Positions 18,551-27,213 of a stretch of 64,000 nucleotides of DNA are shown here, piece after piece. The stretch covers positions 62,001 to 126,000 of the forward strand of contig NZ_RQYZ01000001.1 in the NCBI RefSeq assembly GCF_003932855.1, read 5' to 3'. The notes under the pieces were generated by a model that searched no databases, was not told the origin of the DNA, and saw only the letters and a list, made by a program, of their open reading frames with translations. This stretch comes from Tessaracoccus sp. OH4464_COT-324 (lineage in GTDB: Bacteria; Actinomycetota; Actinomycetes; Propionibacteriales; Propionibacteriaceae). The translations under genes and the position numbers were made by a program. The stretch's first letter is position 1. Each line of letters starts with the position of its first letter.

Positions 18551-19834
18551 ATGGAGATCCTGCTGACAATTGTCTTCGCCGTCCTCTTCTTCGCTTTGAT
18601 CATGGCGTCGATCGCGCTGCACGAGATCGGCCATTTGGTTCCTGCCAAGCTGTTCGGCGTGAAGGTGACGGAGTACTTCGTGGGCTTCGGCAAGCGAATC
18701 TGGTCGGTGAGGCGCGGCGAAACCGAGTACGGGTTCAAGTGGATCCCGCTGGGGGGATACGTGCGGCTCGTCGGCATGTACCCGAAAGCGAAGCCTGGCG
18801 AGAGGCGCAACTGGCTCACCCGCATGGCCGACGAGGCGCGGGCTGGCGAGTGGGCCGATATCACACCGGCGGACGAGGGCCGGCTGCTGTACCAGCAGAA
18901 GACCTGGAAGAAGATCACGGTCATGCTGGGTGGCCCGCTGATGAACATCGTCTTGGCCTTCCTCATCTTCCTCAGCATCAACCTGGTGCACGGTTCCTAC
19001 GTCTCTACGCTCAGCGTGAGCGCGGTGAGCGACTGCGTCATCCCCACGGATCGTAAGCCGCAGGTGTGCGCCAGCGACGACCCGGCTACGCCCGCGAAAG
19101 AGGCCGGTGTGCTGCCCGGCGACGTCATCGTCGCGTTCAACGGGGTGCGGCTCACCGACTGGGACGAGATGAGCGACCTGATCCGCGCCAACCGGGACGG
19201 CGAGGCGCGCGTCGTGGTGCTCCGCGAGGGTCGGGAGATCGAGTTGCCTGTGGTTCGGACTCGGCTGAACCAGCTGCCAGACAAGCTGGACCCGACGCAG
19301 ACGGTTGAGGTGGGCTTTCTCGGCGTGGTCCCAGCCATCGAGCAGCGCAGGCTCGGGCCGATCGCTACCGCACAGCAGATGTGGAACATGTCAAAGCAGT
19401 CCGCCGTGGCACTGGCGAACTTCCCGGTCAGGGTCTACCGGGTGGCGGAGGATTTGGTGCTCGGTCGGCCCCGCGACATCAACTCGCCCATTTCGATCGT
19501 CGGCGCCAGCCGCGTGGCTGGCGAGATCAGTGTCAGCGAACGGATCCCGATCGGCGATCGCATCGCGACGTGGTTCTCGCTGCTCGGCTCGGTGAACTTG
19601 TTCGTGGCGTTGCTCAACCTGGTTCCGCTGCTGCCTCTGGACGGCGGACACATCGCGGGCGCGCTGATCGAGTGGGTGCGTCGCAAGGCGTACCGACTGC
19701 TCGGTAAACCCGATCCCGGGCATCTGGACACCGCGAAGGGGCTGCCCATGATCTTCGTGGTGGGCGGATTCCTCCTGCTGGGTGGTCTGGTGTTGATCAT
19801 CGCAGACATTGTTTCGCCGCTCAGGTTGCTCTAG
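18551..19834 (+). CDS. rip: RIP site-2 metalloprotease (RseP/Rip1 family)
   Basis: A 427-residue intramembrane zinc protease (M50). The first membrane helix carries HEIGH (His24, Glu25, His28). A PDZ domain lies at about 175-240 (GVLPGDVIVAFNGVRL), and the third zinc-ligand motif NLVPLLPLDGGHIAG is near the C-terminus, followed by a last membrane helix. Rip1-type proteases release anti-sigma factors by regulated intramembrane cleavage. The ATG at 18551 was chosen because AAGGAG sits 5 nt upstream; the GTG 6 nt earlier abuts that site. It overlaps nothing but follows the dxr stop by 2 nt. Confidence 0.94.
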   Translation: MEILLTIVFAVLFFALIMASIALHEIGHLVPAKLFGVKVTEYFVGFGKRIWSVRRGETEYGFKWIPLGGYVRLVGMYPKAKPGERRNWLTRMADEARAGEWADITPADEGRLLYQQKTWKKITVMLGGPLMNIVLAFLIFLSINLVHGSYVSTLSVSAVSDCVIPTDRKPQVCASDDPATPAKEAGVLPGDVIVAFNGVRLTDWDEMSDLIRANRDGEARVVVLREGREIELPVVRTRLNQLPDKLDPTQTVEVGFLGVVPAIEQRRLGPIATAQQMWNMSKQSAVALANFPVRVYRVAEDLVLGRPRDINSPISIVGASRVAGEISVSERIPIGDRIATWFSLLGSVNLFVALLNLVPLLPLDGGHIAGALIEWVRRKAYRLLGKPDPGHLDTAKGLPMIFVVGGFLLLGGLVLIIADIVSPLRLL

Positions 19835-19851
19835 CTTCGCGCACCACCGAC

Positions 19852-19857
19852 TAGAAT
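19852..19857 (+). promoter_or_regulatory. -10 box (TAGAAT) for ispG, leaderless layout
   Basis: TAGAAT ends 7 nt before the ispG ATG at 19865. No ribosome binding site is visible, so ispG probably has its own leaderless transcript in addition to readthrough from dxr-rip. Confidence 0.55.
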
Positions 19858-19864
19858 CACCAGC

Positions 19865-21007
19865 ATGACCGTAAGCCTTGGCATGCCCGCTCCCGCCCCG
19901 ATGACCATCTCGCCACGCCGCGAATCGCGGCAGATCCGGGTGGGCAAGGTGCTGGTGGGGGGCAACGCACCGGTCTCTGTGCAGTCAATGTGCACCACCA
20001 AGACCACCGACATCAACGGGACGCTGCAGCAGATCGCCGAGTTGACGGCGGCTGGGTGCGACATCGTGCGGGTGGCGGTGCCCAGCCAGGACGACGCCGA
20101 CGTGCTGCACATCATCGCCAAGAAGTCGCAGATCCCGGTCATCGCGGACATCCATTTCCAGCCCCGATACGTCTTCGCGGCCATCGACGCGGGCTGCGCG
20201 GCGGTGCGCGTGAACCCGGGCAACATCAAGCAGTTCGACGACCGGGTCGCCGAGATTGCGCGGGCCGCCACCGACGCGGGCGTTTCCATTCGGATCGGCG
20301 TGAACGCCGGGTCGCTCGACAAGCGCTTGCTGGCCAAGTACGGTGCTCCGACGGCGGAGGCCCTCGTCGAGTCGGCCCTGTGGGAGGCATCGCTGTTCGA
20401 GGATGTCGGCTTCGGTGATTTCAAGATCTCCGTCAAACACAATGACCCCGTGGTGATGGTTCGCGCCTACCAGCAGCTCGCCGCTCAGTGCGACTACCCG
20501 CTGCACCTGGGCGTCACCGAGGCCGGGCCGGCATTCCAAGGGACCATCAAGTCCTCGGTGGCCTTCGGCGCCCTGCTCGGGCAGGGTATCGGCGACACGA
20601 TCCGCGTCTCGCTCTCCGCGCCGCCCGTCGAGGAGGTGAAGGTGGGGGTGAAGATCCTGGAGTCCCTCAACCTGCGGCCGCGCAAGCTGGACATCGTCTC
20701 GTGCCCGTCCTGCGGCCGCGCGCAGGTGGATGTCTTCACCCTCGCCGAGCAGGTGACGAAGGGCCTCGAAGGGCTGCAGGCGCCGCTTAGGGTTGCGGTG
20801 ATGGGCTGCGTCGTGAACGGCCCGGGGGAGGCCCGCGAGGCCGACCTTGGGGTGGCTTCCGGCAACGGCAAGGGGCAGATCTTCGTCAAGGGAGAGGTGA
20901 TCAAGACAGTGCCCGAGGCGGAGATCGTCGAGACCCTGATCGCTGAGGCTCAGCGCATCGCCGACGAGCTGGGCGAGGTGGGCGAGCCGCAGGTGAGCGT
21001 CTGCTGA
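19865..21007 (+). CDS. ispG: (E)-4-hydroxy-3-methylbut-2-enyl-diphosphate synthase (GcpE)
   Basis: A 380-residue two-domain bacterial-type IspG. The TIM-barrel part has [11 protein letters not shown] and VRVNPGNIK, and the C-terminal part carries the 4Fe-4S ligands CPSCGR and [10 protein letters not shown], the last Cys followed by the conserved Glu. It converts MEcPP to HMBPP near the end of the MEP pathway. Two ATGs are possible (19865 and the one before [10 protein letters not shown]); the first is supported by the -10 box 7 nt upstream. Confidence 0.96.
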   Translation: MTVSLGMPAPAPMTISPRRESRQIRVGKVLVGGNAPVSVQSMCTTKTTDINGTLQQIAELTAAGCDIVRVAVPSQDDADVLHIIAKKSQIPVIADIHFQPRYVFAAIDAGCAAVRVNPGNIKQFDDRVAEIARAATDAGVSIRIGVNAGSLDKRLLAKYGAPTAEALVESALWEASLFEDVGFGDFKISVKHNDPVVMVRAYQQLAAQCDYPLHLGVTEAGPAFQGTIKSSVAFGALLGQGIGDTIRVSLSAPPVEEVKVGVKILESLNLRPRKLDIVSCPSCGRAQVDVFTLAEQVTKGLEGLQAPLRVAVMGCVVNGPGEAREADLGVASGNGKGQIFVKGEVIKTVPEAEIVETLIAEAQRIADELGEVGEPQVSVC

Positions 21008-21012
21008 CCGCC

Positions 21013-21846
21013 ATGGGTGCTGTCACGCAGGTTGGTCCCGGGGACGTCGGACAGGTTTACTCCTTCCTGGAACGTGCGCCGTACGAGAATTTGATGCTGG
21101 CCGCGCGGTTGGCGGAGTTCGGCCTGGACCGCCGCCGCTTGGGCCGGCTGCTGGCGTATCGCAACCCCGCTGGCGAGATCAGCGCGCTCTGCCTCGACGG
21201 CGGCACCGTCTTCGTCACCGGCTACGACTCGGCTGCGGTGGCGCACTTCGTGCGGGAGTTGGGTTCGTTTCGCATCGCGACCTCCATCGTGGGTCCGTCG
21301 TTCAGCGCGCTTGGGCTGTTCGTTGGGCTCTCCGCCAGGTGGGGGGACATGTGGGCGGTCAACTCCAACATCCGCTACACGCAGCCGCTCATGGTGCTCG
21401 ACGAGCCGGTCGCCGGCGACGTCGACCCCCGGGTGGTGCGGCTTGACGAGTCGGTCTACGACTCCTACCTCGCCGCATCCGTGGACATGTACACCGCGGA
21501 GATCGGCAGCTCGCCGTTCAAGTACGGGCCCGGCTACGAGACCTACGTGCTCGAACGGCTGCGACAAGGCGACGCGTGGGGCATCGTCGAAAACGACGAG
21601 GTGATCTTCAAAGCGGATCTCGGCCCGCGCTTCGGCGACCAGGTGCAGGTGCAGGGCGTGTGGGTTCGGCCCGACCTGCGTGGCCGCGGGATCGCCGTGC
21701 CAGCGCTGGCGGCGATGCTCACCGACGTGCAGCGCGGCTTCCCCGTGGTGTCGCTCTACGTGAACGACTTCAACCTGCCCGCCATCCGCACCTACGAGCG
21801 GCTCGGCTTCAGAACCGTCGCCACCCTCTCGACGATCCACTACTGA
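21013..21846 (+). CDS. GNAT acetyltransferase with N-terminal DUF4081 domain
   Basis: A 277-residue protein. The N-terminal half (about 1-125) matches the actinobacterial DUF4081 module, with [13 protein letters not shown] and [11 protein letters not shown]. The C-terminal half is a GNAT fold with the acetyl-CoA loop [15 protein letters not shown] and the final [17 protein letters not shown]. The location directly after ispG (5 nt) is the same as in mycobacteria. The acceptor substrate is unknown. ATG at 21013 was used. Confidence 0.88.
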   Translation: MGAVTQVGPGDVGQVYSFLERAPYENLMLAARLAEFGLDRRRLGRLLAYRNPAGEISALCLDGGTVFVTGYDSAAVAHFVRELGSFRIATSIVGPSFSALGLFVGLSARWGDMWAVNSNIRYTQPLMVLDEPVAGDVDPRVVRLDESVYDSYLAASVDMYTAEIGSSPFKYGPGYETYVLERLRQGDAWGIVENDEVIFKADLGPRFGDQVQVQGVWVRPDLRGRGIAVPALAAMLTDVQRGFPVVSLYVNDFNLPAIRTYERLGFRTVATLSTIHY

Positions 21847-21889
21847 CCCGCGCCGGGCTCTCCCGTGGAGCTTCCCGCCCGCCTACAGG

Positions 21890-21895
21890 TACACT
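21890..21895 (+). promoter_or_regulatory. -10 box (TACACT) for proS, leaderless layout
   Basis: TACACT ends 6 nt before the GTG at 21902, with no ribosome binding site between them. Confidence 0.5.
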
Positions 21896-21901
21896 TGGCG
21901 C

Positions 21902-23674
21902 GTGATTTCGCGACTTTCCAAGCTCTTTGTCCGCACGCTGCGCGATGACCCGGCCGACGCCGAGGTGGCCAGCCACAAGCTGCTGGTGCGCGCAGGCTAC
22001 ATTCGACGCGCCGCCCCGGGCATCTACTCCTGGCTGCCGCTCGGCCTGAAGGTGCTGCAGCGCGTTGAGGCGATCGTGCGCGAGGAGATGCTGGCCATGG
22101 GCGCGCAGGAGGTGCACTTCCCGGCGCTGCTACCCAGTGAACCCTACGAGGCGACCGGGCGGTGGAGCGACTACGGGGAGAACCTGTTCCGGTTGAAGGA
22201 CCGCAAACAGGCCGACATGCTGCTGGGCCCCACCCACGAGGAGATGTTCACCCTCATGGTGAAGGACCTCTACACCTCCTACAAGGACCTGCCGCTCAGC
22301 CTGTTCCAGATCCAGACGAAGTACCGCGACGAGGCGCGGCCGAGGGCCGGCCTGCTGCGTGGGCGCGAGTTCGTGATGAAGGACTCCTACTCCTTCGACG
22401 TGCACGAGGAGGGCCTGCAGGCCAGCTACGCGAGGCACCGCGAGGCCTACCAGCGGATCTTCGACCGGCTCGGCTTCGACTACGTGATCGTCTCGGCCAT
22501 GGCCGGGGCCATGGGCGGGTCGGCGTCGGAGGAGTTCCTGGCGATCTCCCCGATCGGAGAGGACACCTTCGTGCGTTCGCCGGGCGGCTATGCGGCCAAC
22601 GTCGAGGCGGTACGCGTTGCCGCTCCCGAGCCGCTGCCCTTCGACGATGTGCCCGCCCCGACGCTGCACGCCACGCCCGGCGCCGCATCCATCGAGGATC
22701 TGGTGGACTTCGCCAACACGCACTTCCCGCGTTCCGATCGCGCCTGGGAAGCCGCCGACACGCTGAAGAACGTCGTGGTCATGCTGGTGCACCCCGACGG
22801 CAAGCGCGAACCGTTGGTGATCGGCCTGCCGGGCGACCGCGTCGTCGACGACAAGCGACTGGAGGCGGCGGTGACACCCGCCGAGATCGGCGAGTTCGCG
22901 GAGGCCGACTTCGAGCGGCATCCCGAGCTGGTCAGGGGCTACATCGGCCCCATCCGAGACGGCGTAGCTGTGTTGGGCATCGAGGGCACGGCCAAGGTGC
23001 GCTACCTCACCGACCCGCGCGTCGTGGTCGGAACCCGCTGGCTCACGGGCGCCAACATCGCAGATCATCACGTAGCCGACGTGGTGTTCGGCCGGGACTT
23101 CACCTCCGACGGGGTGCTCGACGTCGCGGACGTCCGCGACGGGGATCCGGCGCCCGACGGTTCAGGTCCGCTGCAACTCGCCCGCGGCATCGAGATGGGC
23201 CACATCTTCCAGCTCGGCCGCCGCTACGCGGAGGCGCTGGGGCTTAAGGTGCTCGACGAGAATGGCAAGCTGGTGACCGTCACGATGGGCTCCTACGGCA
23301 TCGGAGTGTCGCGCGCGGTAGCCGCCGCAGCCGAGGCCAACCACGACGAGCTTGGCCTCAGCTGGCCCCTCGAACTCGCCCCCTACCAGGTGCAGGTGGT
23401 GGCCACCGGCAAGGAGGAGAGCGTGTTCGCCGAGGCGGAGCGCATTGCGCAGCAGTTGGACGCGGCGGGGGCGGATGTCCTCGTTGACGACCGCAAGGCC
23501 AGCCCCGGCGTCAAGTTCAAGGACGCGGAGCTGCTCGGGATGCCCTTCATCATCGTGGTGGGCCGTGCGCTGAGCGAGGGCAGGGTCGAGTTGCGCAACC
23601 GGGCGACCGGGGAGAAGCGCGAAGTCGCGGTCGGCGACATCGTCGCAGAAACGCTGAAGCTCATCGGACGTTGA
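21902..23674 (+). CDS. proS: prolyl-tRNA synthetase, bacterial type
   Basis: A 590-residue class II synthetase. Motif 1 lies around [16 protein letters not shown], motif 2 is [19 protein letters not shown], and motif 3 is [12 protein letters not shown]. Between motifs 2 and 3 is an insertion of about 180 residues containing the YbaK-like editing domain that hydrolyses Ala-tRNA(Pro), so this is the bacterial-type enzyme with editing. The C-terminal anticodon-binding domain follows ([21 protein letters not shown] in part). Start is GTG at 21902, behind a leaderless-type -10 box. A strong hairpin ends the transcript. Confidence 0.96.
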   Translation: MISRLSKLFVRTLRDDPADAEVASHKLLVRAGYIRRAAPGIYSWLPLGLKVLQRVEAIVREEMLAMGAQEVHFPALLPSEPYEATGRWSDYGENLFRLKDRKQADMLLGPTHEEMFTLMVKDLYTSYKDLPLSLFQIQTKYRDEARPRAGLLRGREFVMKDSYSFDVHEEGLQASYARHREAYQRIFDRLGFDYVIVSAMAGAMGGSASEEFLAISPIGEDTFVRSPGGYAANVEAVRVAAPEPLPFDDVPAPTLHATPGAASIEDLVDFANTHFPRSDRAWEAADTLKNVVVMLVHPDGKREPLVIGLPGDRVVDDKRLEAAVTPAEIGEFAEADFERHPELVRGYIGPIRDGVAVLGIEGTAKVRYLTDPRVVVGTRWLTGANIADHHVADVVFGRDFTSDGVLDVADVRDGDPAPDGSGPLQLARGIEMGHIFQLGRRYAEALGLKVLDENGKLVTVTMGSYGIGVSRAVAAAAEANHDELGLSWPLELAPYQVQVVATGKEESVFAEAERIAQQLDAAGADVLVDDRKASPGVKFKDAELLGMPFIIVVGRALSEGRVELRNRATGEKREVAVGDIVAETLKLIGR

Positions 23675-23682
23675 GCTGCTGG

Positions 23683-23713
23683 GGGGCGGCTGCGGGCTGG
23701 CCGCAGCCGCCCC
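23683..23713 (+). terminator. bidirectional hairpin after proS
   Basis: GGGGCGGCTGCGG (23683-23695) pairs perfectly with CCGCAGCCGCCCC (23701-23713) over a 5-nt loop. It lies between the convergent proS and lipoprotein genes and could stop transcription from both sides, though there is no T-run. Confidence 0.65.
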
Positions 23714-23721
23714 GACACCGG

Positions 23722-24576
23722 CTAGCCGGGCATGCCTGGCCAGGAGGGCATCGTCGCGCCGGAGGCGTGCAGGTGCTCGACGCTGGCCCACGCCTGAGCG
23801 AGATACGGCTCGGTGGCTTCCGCGCTGAGCAGGGTCAGGGCGTGCAGGAGATTCGTCTCCAACAGCTGCCAGGCGCTGCGGATCTCCTCGACGGTGTTCA
23901 TCGGCGGCAGGTCGAGGCTGGCCGGCTGGCTCGGGGAAGGTAGCTCGGTACGCAGCAGTTCGCGCAGCGAATGCAGCTGCAGCTGCCTGGCGCGCAGTAC
24001 CTCCACGAGCGGATCCTCGCGCGATAGCCGCCCCAGCGCCGCGTTCAGCCCGTAGTCCAGGGCCCACACGTGGGTGAGGGCGACGGCCCGCTGCCCGGTC
24101 AGTCTGCTGGCCCTGGTCGGGATGCCGCCCGTTGCCGGGACCGATTCGACGTTCGTCAGCCCGCGCGCGGCCACCGCGCAGCTGAGCAGGAGGAGCCGAA
24201 ACGGCGGCTCAGCTTTCGTGCCCAGCGTGCCCAGCTCGTCTGCCGCGGCCGCGGGCTCGACGGTCGGGCCGTGGGCTGGGGGGAGCGGTTCAGGCTCTGC
24301 GGACTCTGCGAACGGATCGAATGAGTTGAGCCGGGCCAACCGTTCGTCGCACCACATCAGTGAGGATTTCCGCCAGGGGGAATCCGATGCTTCCGCGATG
24401 TGCCGTCGAAGCCCCGCCAACACCGTCGCCGCGGCGGCCAGTTCACGATGCCCGGGCCGATCCTCGAAGCGGGGAGGGTCGCTGGGCGGGGTCGAGCCTG
24501 GGACGACCACGGGGCTACCGGCACAACCGACCAGCGCGACCGGGCTGAGCAGCAGGGCGCGGCGTGAAAGAGTCAT
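23722..24576 (-). CDS. lipoprotein, probable DUF4439/ferritin-like
   Basis: A 284-residue predicted lipoprotein: signal sequence MTLSRRALLLSPVALVGC with the lipidated Cys in LVGC. The rest is largely helical, with a Pro/Ser-rich stretch after the Cys and helices such as FRLLLLSCAVAARGLTN and AVALTHVWALDYGLNAAL. In mycobacteria a DUF4439 ferritin-like protein sits in this same slot between proS and rimP, so the same family is likely, but the match is by position and helical pattern only. The start at 24576 follows TAGGCT by 7 nt (minus strand). Function unknown. Confidence 0.65.
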   Translation of the reverse strand: MTLSRRALLLSPVALVGCAGSPVVVPGSTPPSDPPRFEDRPGHRELAAAATVLAGLRRHIAEASDSPWRKSSLMWCDERLARLNSFDPFAESAEPEPLPPAHGPTVEPAAAADELGTLGTKAEPPFRLLLLSCAVAARGLTNVESVPATGGIPTRASRLTGQRAVALTHVWALDYGLNAALGRLSREDPLVEVLRARQLQLHSLRELLRTELPSPSQPASLDLPPMNTVEEIRSAWQLLETNLLHALTLLSAEATEPYLAQAWASVEHLHASGATMPSWPGMPG

Positions 24577-24583
24577 AGGGTGC

Positions 24584-24599
24584 AGCCTATAGGTATGCT
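24584..24599. promoter_or_regulatory. back-to-back -10 boxes for the lipoprotein and rimP genes
   Basis: On the minus strand TAGGCT (24589-24584) lies 7 nt from the lipoprotein ATG. On the plus strand TATGCT (24594-24599) lies upstream of rimP. The two divergent promoters are only 4 bp apart, so they may compete. Confidence 0.45.
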
Positions 24600-24640
24600 G
24601 GTCGGACACAAACGAAAAGAAAATCGGATATGGAGTGGCC

Positions 24641-25096
24641 ATGCAAGAACGAGCAATCGCCGAGGTCGTCGAACCCATCCTCGCCAGTTTTGGGCTCGAA
24701 CTCGACGATCTGGATGTCACGCCGGTCGGCAAACGTGCGCTGTTGCGTGTAACTGTGGACGGCGACGGCCCGGAGGGGAAGGGGCCCCTGTTGGACGACA
24801 TCGCCGAGGCGTCGCAGGCGATCTCTGTTGCGTTGGACGAGAGCCCGGCCGTCGGCGAGTTGCCCTATACCCTCGAACTGTCGTCGCGCGGTGTGTCCAA
24901 GCCGTTGACTGAGCTGAAGCACTACCGGCGAAACATCGGCCGTCTCGTGAAGCTTTGGCTTGCCGAGGGCGAGAAGATTGCCCGGATTGTCGCTGTAACC
25001 GATGACGCGGTGGTCGTCGAACCTGAAACCGCATATCCACTCGACCAGATCAACAAAGCGATCATTCAGGTCGAACTCAACCGCAAGGAGGCCTGA
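24641..25096 (+). CDS. rimP: ribosome maturation factor RimP
   Basis: About 151 residues with the RimP two-domain pattern: LASFGLELDDLDV near the N-terminus, LLRVTVDGDG, an ISVALDE helix, YTLELSSRGVSKPLTE as the family signature, and a C-terminal SH3-like domain. It is needed for late 30S subunit assembly. The ATG at 24641 has GGAG 5 nt upstream; the GTG at 24635 overlaps that site. The stop overlaps the nusA start by one base (TGATG), the classic rimP-nusA coupling. Confidence 0.94.
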   Translation: MQERAIAEVVEPILASFGLELDDLDVTPVGKRALLRVTVDGDGPEGKGPLLDDIAEASQAISVALDESPAVGELPYTLELSSRGVSKPLTELKHYRRNIGRLVKLWLAEGEKIARIVAVTDDAVVVEPETAYPLDQINKAIIQVELNRKEA

Positions 25097-26064
25097 TGGA
25101 CATCGACCTTTCCGCTCTGCGCGCAATTGAGCGCGACCGTGAAATTCCTACGGAGTACCTGCTCAAGACGCTTGAGGACGCCATCCTCAATGCCTACAAC
25201 AAGACCGACAATGCGTTGCGCGGGGTGAAGATCGACATCAACCGCAAGACCGGAAAGGTGTCGGTGCTGGCACCGGAGTTTGGCGACGACGACGAGATCA
25301 TCGGTTATTTCGATGACACGCCGGAGGATTTCGGGCGGGTAGCGGCCTCCACTGCCCGCCAGGTCATCACGCAGCGAATCCGCGAGGCCGAGGATGACCA
25401 GAAGTATGGCCATCTGTCAGCCAGCGAGGGTGACATTGTGACTGGCGTCATCCAGCAGGACCGCGACTCCAAGACGGTCCGGGTGGATCTGGGCACGATC
25501 GAAGCCATCATGCCTCTGGCTGAGCAGTGCCCGGGCGAGGAGTATGCGCACGGGCGACGGCTGCGGGTGTTCGTGGTGAGCGTCCGTCGGGAGCTGAAGG
25601 GCCCGCAGGTGGTGGTTTCGCGCACCCATCCGAACCTCGTGAAGAAGTTGTTCGCGATGGAGGTGCCGGAGATTGCCGATGGGGTCGTGGAGATCAAGGA
25701 GATCGCGCGGGAGGCCGGGCATCGCACCAAGATCGCGGTGCACTCGAACAACCCCGACGTGTCCGCCAAGGGCGCGTTCATCGGAACGAATGGTTCTCGG
25801 GTGCGGGCCGTCACGAACGAGCTGGGCAACGAGAAGATCGACATCGTCGACTTCTCCGAGGACCCGGCGCGCTTCGTCGCGGCTGCTCTTTCCCCCGCGA
25901 AGGTGCTGAACGTCATCATCACCGACAAAGCGGGCAAGGCCTGCCGGGCGGTCGTGCCCGACTACCAGCTCTCGCTGGCGATCGGCCGAGAGGGGCAGAA
26001 TGCTCGGTTGGCAGCTCGGCTCACCGGGTGGCGGATCGACATTCAGCCCGACACTGGGCACTGA
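25096..26064 (+). CDS. nusA: transcription termination/antitermination factor NusA
   Basis: A 322-residue NusA without the C-terminal acidic repeats of the E. coli protein, which is normal for actinobacteria. Order: N-terminal RNA-polymerase-binding domain (1-about 105), S1 domain (VTGVIQQDRDSKTVRVDLG), KH1 (GAFIGTNGSRVRAVTNEL) and KH2 (LAIGREGQNARLAARLTGW). It modulates pausing and termination and helps rRNA antitermination. It is followed by a terminator, so ylxR-infB have their own transcription here, unlike the usual uninterrupted operon. Confidence 0.96.
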   Translation: MDIDLSALRAIERDREIPTEYLLKTLEDAILNAYNKTDNALRGVKIDINRKTGKVSVLAPEFGDDDEIIGYFDDTPEDFGRVAASTARQVITQRIREAEDDQKYGHLSASEGDIVTGVIQQDRDSKTVRVDLGTIEAIMPLAEQCPGEEYAHGRRLRVFVVSVRRELKGPQVVVSRTHPNLVKKLFAMEVPEIADGVVEIKEIAREAGHRTKIAVHSNNPDVSAKGAFIGTNGSRVRAVTNELGNEKIDIVDFSEDPARFVAAALSPAKVLNVIITDKAGKACRAVVPDYQLSLAIGREGQNARLAARLTGWRIDIQPDTGH

Positions 26065-26068
26065 GAGA

Positions 26069-26107
26069 TTCCGGGGGCGGTTTGCGGCCTCCCCCGGAAC
26101 TCTTTCC
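26069..26107. terminator. terminator between nusA and the convergent secreted-protein gene
   Basis: TTCCGGGGG (26069-26077) pairs with CCCCCGGAA (26091-26099), followed by a short CTCTTT stretch. It lies between convergent genes and so may work on both strands. Confidence 0.75.
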
Positions 26108-26118
26108 AGAACACGCAG

Positions 26119-26697
26119 TCAGCGGCCGCGTCCGCCTGGGTGCACGATGCCTGCTCGGATGGCCTTCTCGACGGCGGATGCCTCCTCCTGGGTCAGCTTG
26201 CCGTCTGTGACGGCTTGATCCAGCATGGGCTTGGCATCCTCTGCCTGCTGGGCAGCGACCGCGGCGCGGGTCTCGTCGATGGCCGCTTTGATGGTGGCTT
26301 CGTCCTTGCCCAACTGGCTGGAGAGTTCCGCGATCATTTTCCGTTCGTGTTCTTCTCTCGCGGCTCGCCTGTCGACTTCGGCTGCATCCGGGTCTGGGCG
26401 GTCTGGTTTGCCGACGACGGTGCGGGCCGCCTCGAAGGCGTCGACCAGACTTGACTCGTCAACGTCGAGCCTGGCTGCCAACCCGGACAAACTCGCTCCC
26501 GGGATGCCGGGGATTCCTCCGTGCTTTCCTCGCCGGTGCCCCGGCTTTCCGGGGTCCTGGTGGCCGGGCCCGCTGACGATCGGGTCTGTGGGACTGGGGC
26601 TCGATTCGTCGGCCAGGGCTTGGGTGATTCCGAGTCCTCCGCCGAGCAGGGCAATGCTGGCCAGCCCGGTCAGGAAAATCGTTTTCGCATTCTTCAT
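26119..26697 (-). CDS. secreted helical-repeat protein, unknown function
   Basis: A 192-residue protein with a signal peptide (about 1-29, ending TQALA). After a Pro/Gly/His-rich stretch come two related helical units, LAARLDVDESSLVDAFEAA and LSSQLGKDEATIKAAIDET, each with the pattern L-x3-L-G/D-x-D/E-x3-(V/I). Similar units are frequent in secreted actinobacterial proteins of unknown role. The start at 26697 has AAGGAG 6 nt upstream, whereas the ATG at 26703 abuts that site. The gene lies on the opposite strand inside the normally contiguous nusA-ylxR-infB cluster, which suggests a lineage-specific insertion. Confidence 0.75.
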   Translation of the reverse strand: MKNAKTIFLTGLASIALLGGGLGITQALADESSPSPTDPIVSGPGHQDPGKPGHRRGKHGGIPGIPGASLSGLAARLDVDESSLVDAFEAARTVVGKPDRPDPDAAEVDRRAAREEHERKMIAELSSQLGKDEATIKAAIDETRAAVAAQQAEDAKPMLDQAVTDGKLTQEEASAVEKAIRAGIVHPGGRGR

Positions 26698-26790
26698 GAG
26701 CATCTCCTTTTCTCGTTGCCTGCTTTACACGATTCCGGCCGGGGCTGTGCCGAGGCTGTGAGCGGGCTGGGGGAGGGCTGATAGATTCGG

Positions 26791-27024
26791 ATGGTGGATC
26801 AGCGAACCTGCGTCGGGTGTCGTCGGGTGGACGACCGGGTCAATCTGGTGCGTTACGTTGCGGTTGCCGGTGAAGCCATGGAGGCGACGCGGCCCCGCTT
26901 GCCGGGCCGGGGCGCCTATCTGCACCCCGGGTGCTTTGAAGTCGCTCTGAAACGCCGCGCGCTTGAGCGGGCGTTGGGTTTGGTCACAACAACCCGAATC
27001 CGCTCGAAACCTGCAGGCTCCTAG
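26791..27024 (+). CDS. ylxR: YlxR/RnpM family RNA-binding protein (DUF448)
   Basis: A 77-residue protein with the DUF448 signature: RTCVGCRRVDDRVNLVR at the N-terminus, then LPGRGAYLHPGCFEVALKRRA. The GRGAY-x2-P-x2-C block is diagnostic. YlxR proteins sit between nusA and infB in Gram-positive bacteria; B. subtilis YlxR has been reported to bind RNase P. Start ATG at 26791. GATAGATT just upstream could be a -10 box but is too close to the start for a canonical layout. Confidence 0.9.
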   Translation: MVDQRTCVGCRRVDDRVNLVRYVAVAGEAMEATRPRLPGRGAYLHPGCFEVALKRRALERALGLVTTTRIRSKPAGS

Positions 27025-27213
27025 TTCGCGCTGGACGCGTTTCGGCGATACAATGGCCCAGGCCTTTCTCACAGGCCGATCGTTCCATGCCTCCGCCCGG
27101 GGGCACTAACCAGAAGGTGGGCTAACGCTCATGACCACTCGATGAGTTACCAACGATGAGCAAGAACTAACCGGTCCTGAGCCGTCAGGCTTGGGCCCTC
27201 TTGAAGGAGAGTA
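27025..27213 (+). promoter_or_regulatory. infB leader with probable promoter
   Basis: A 189-bp leader. TACAAT at 27049-27054 is a good -10 box; the -35 region is unclear. The leader contains repeated GATGAG tracts and a short hairpin CCTGA-GCCG-TCAGG (about 27176-27189). AAGGAGAG precedes the GTG start. The length is enough for an RNA regulatory structure, but none was recognised. Confidence 0.45.
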
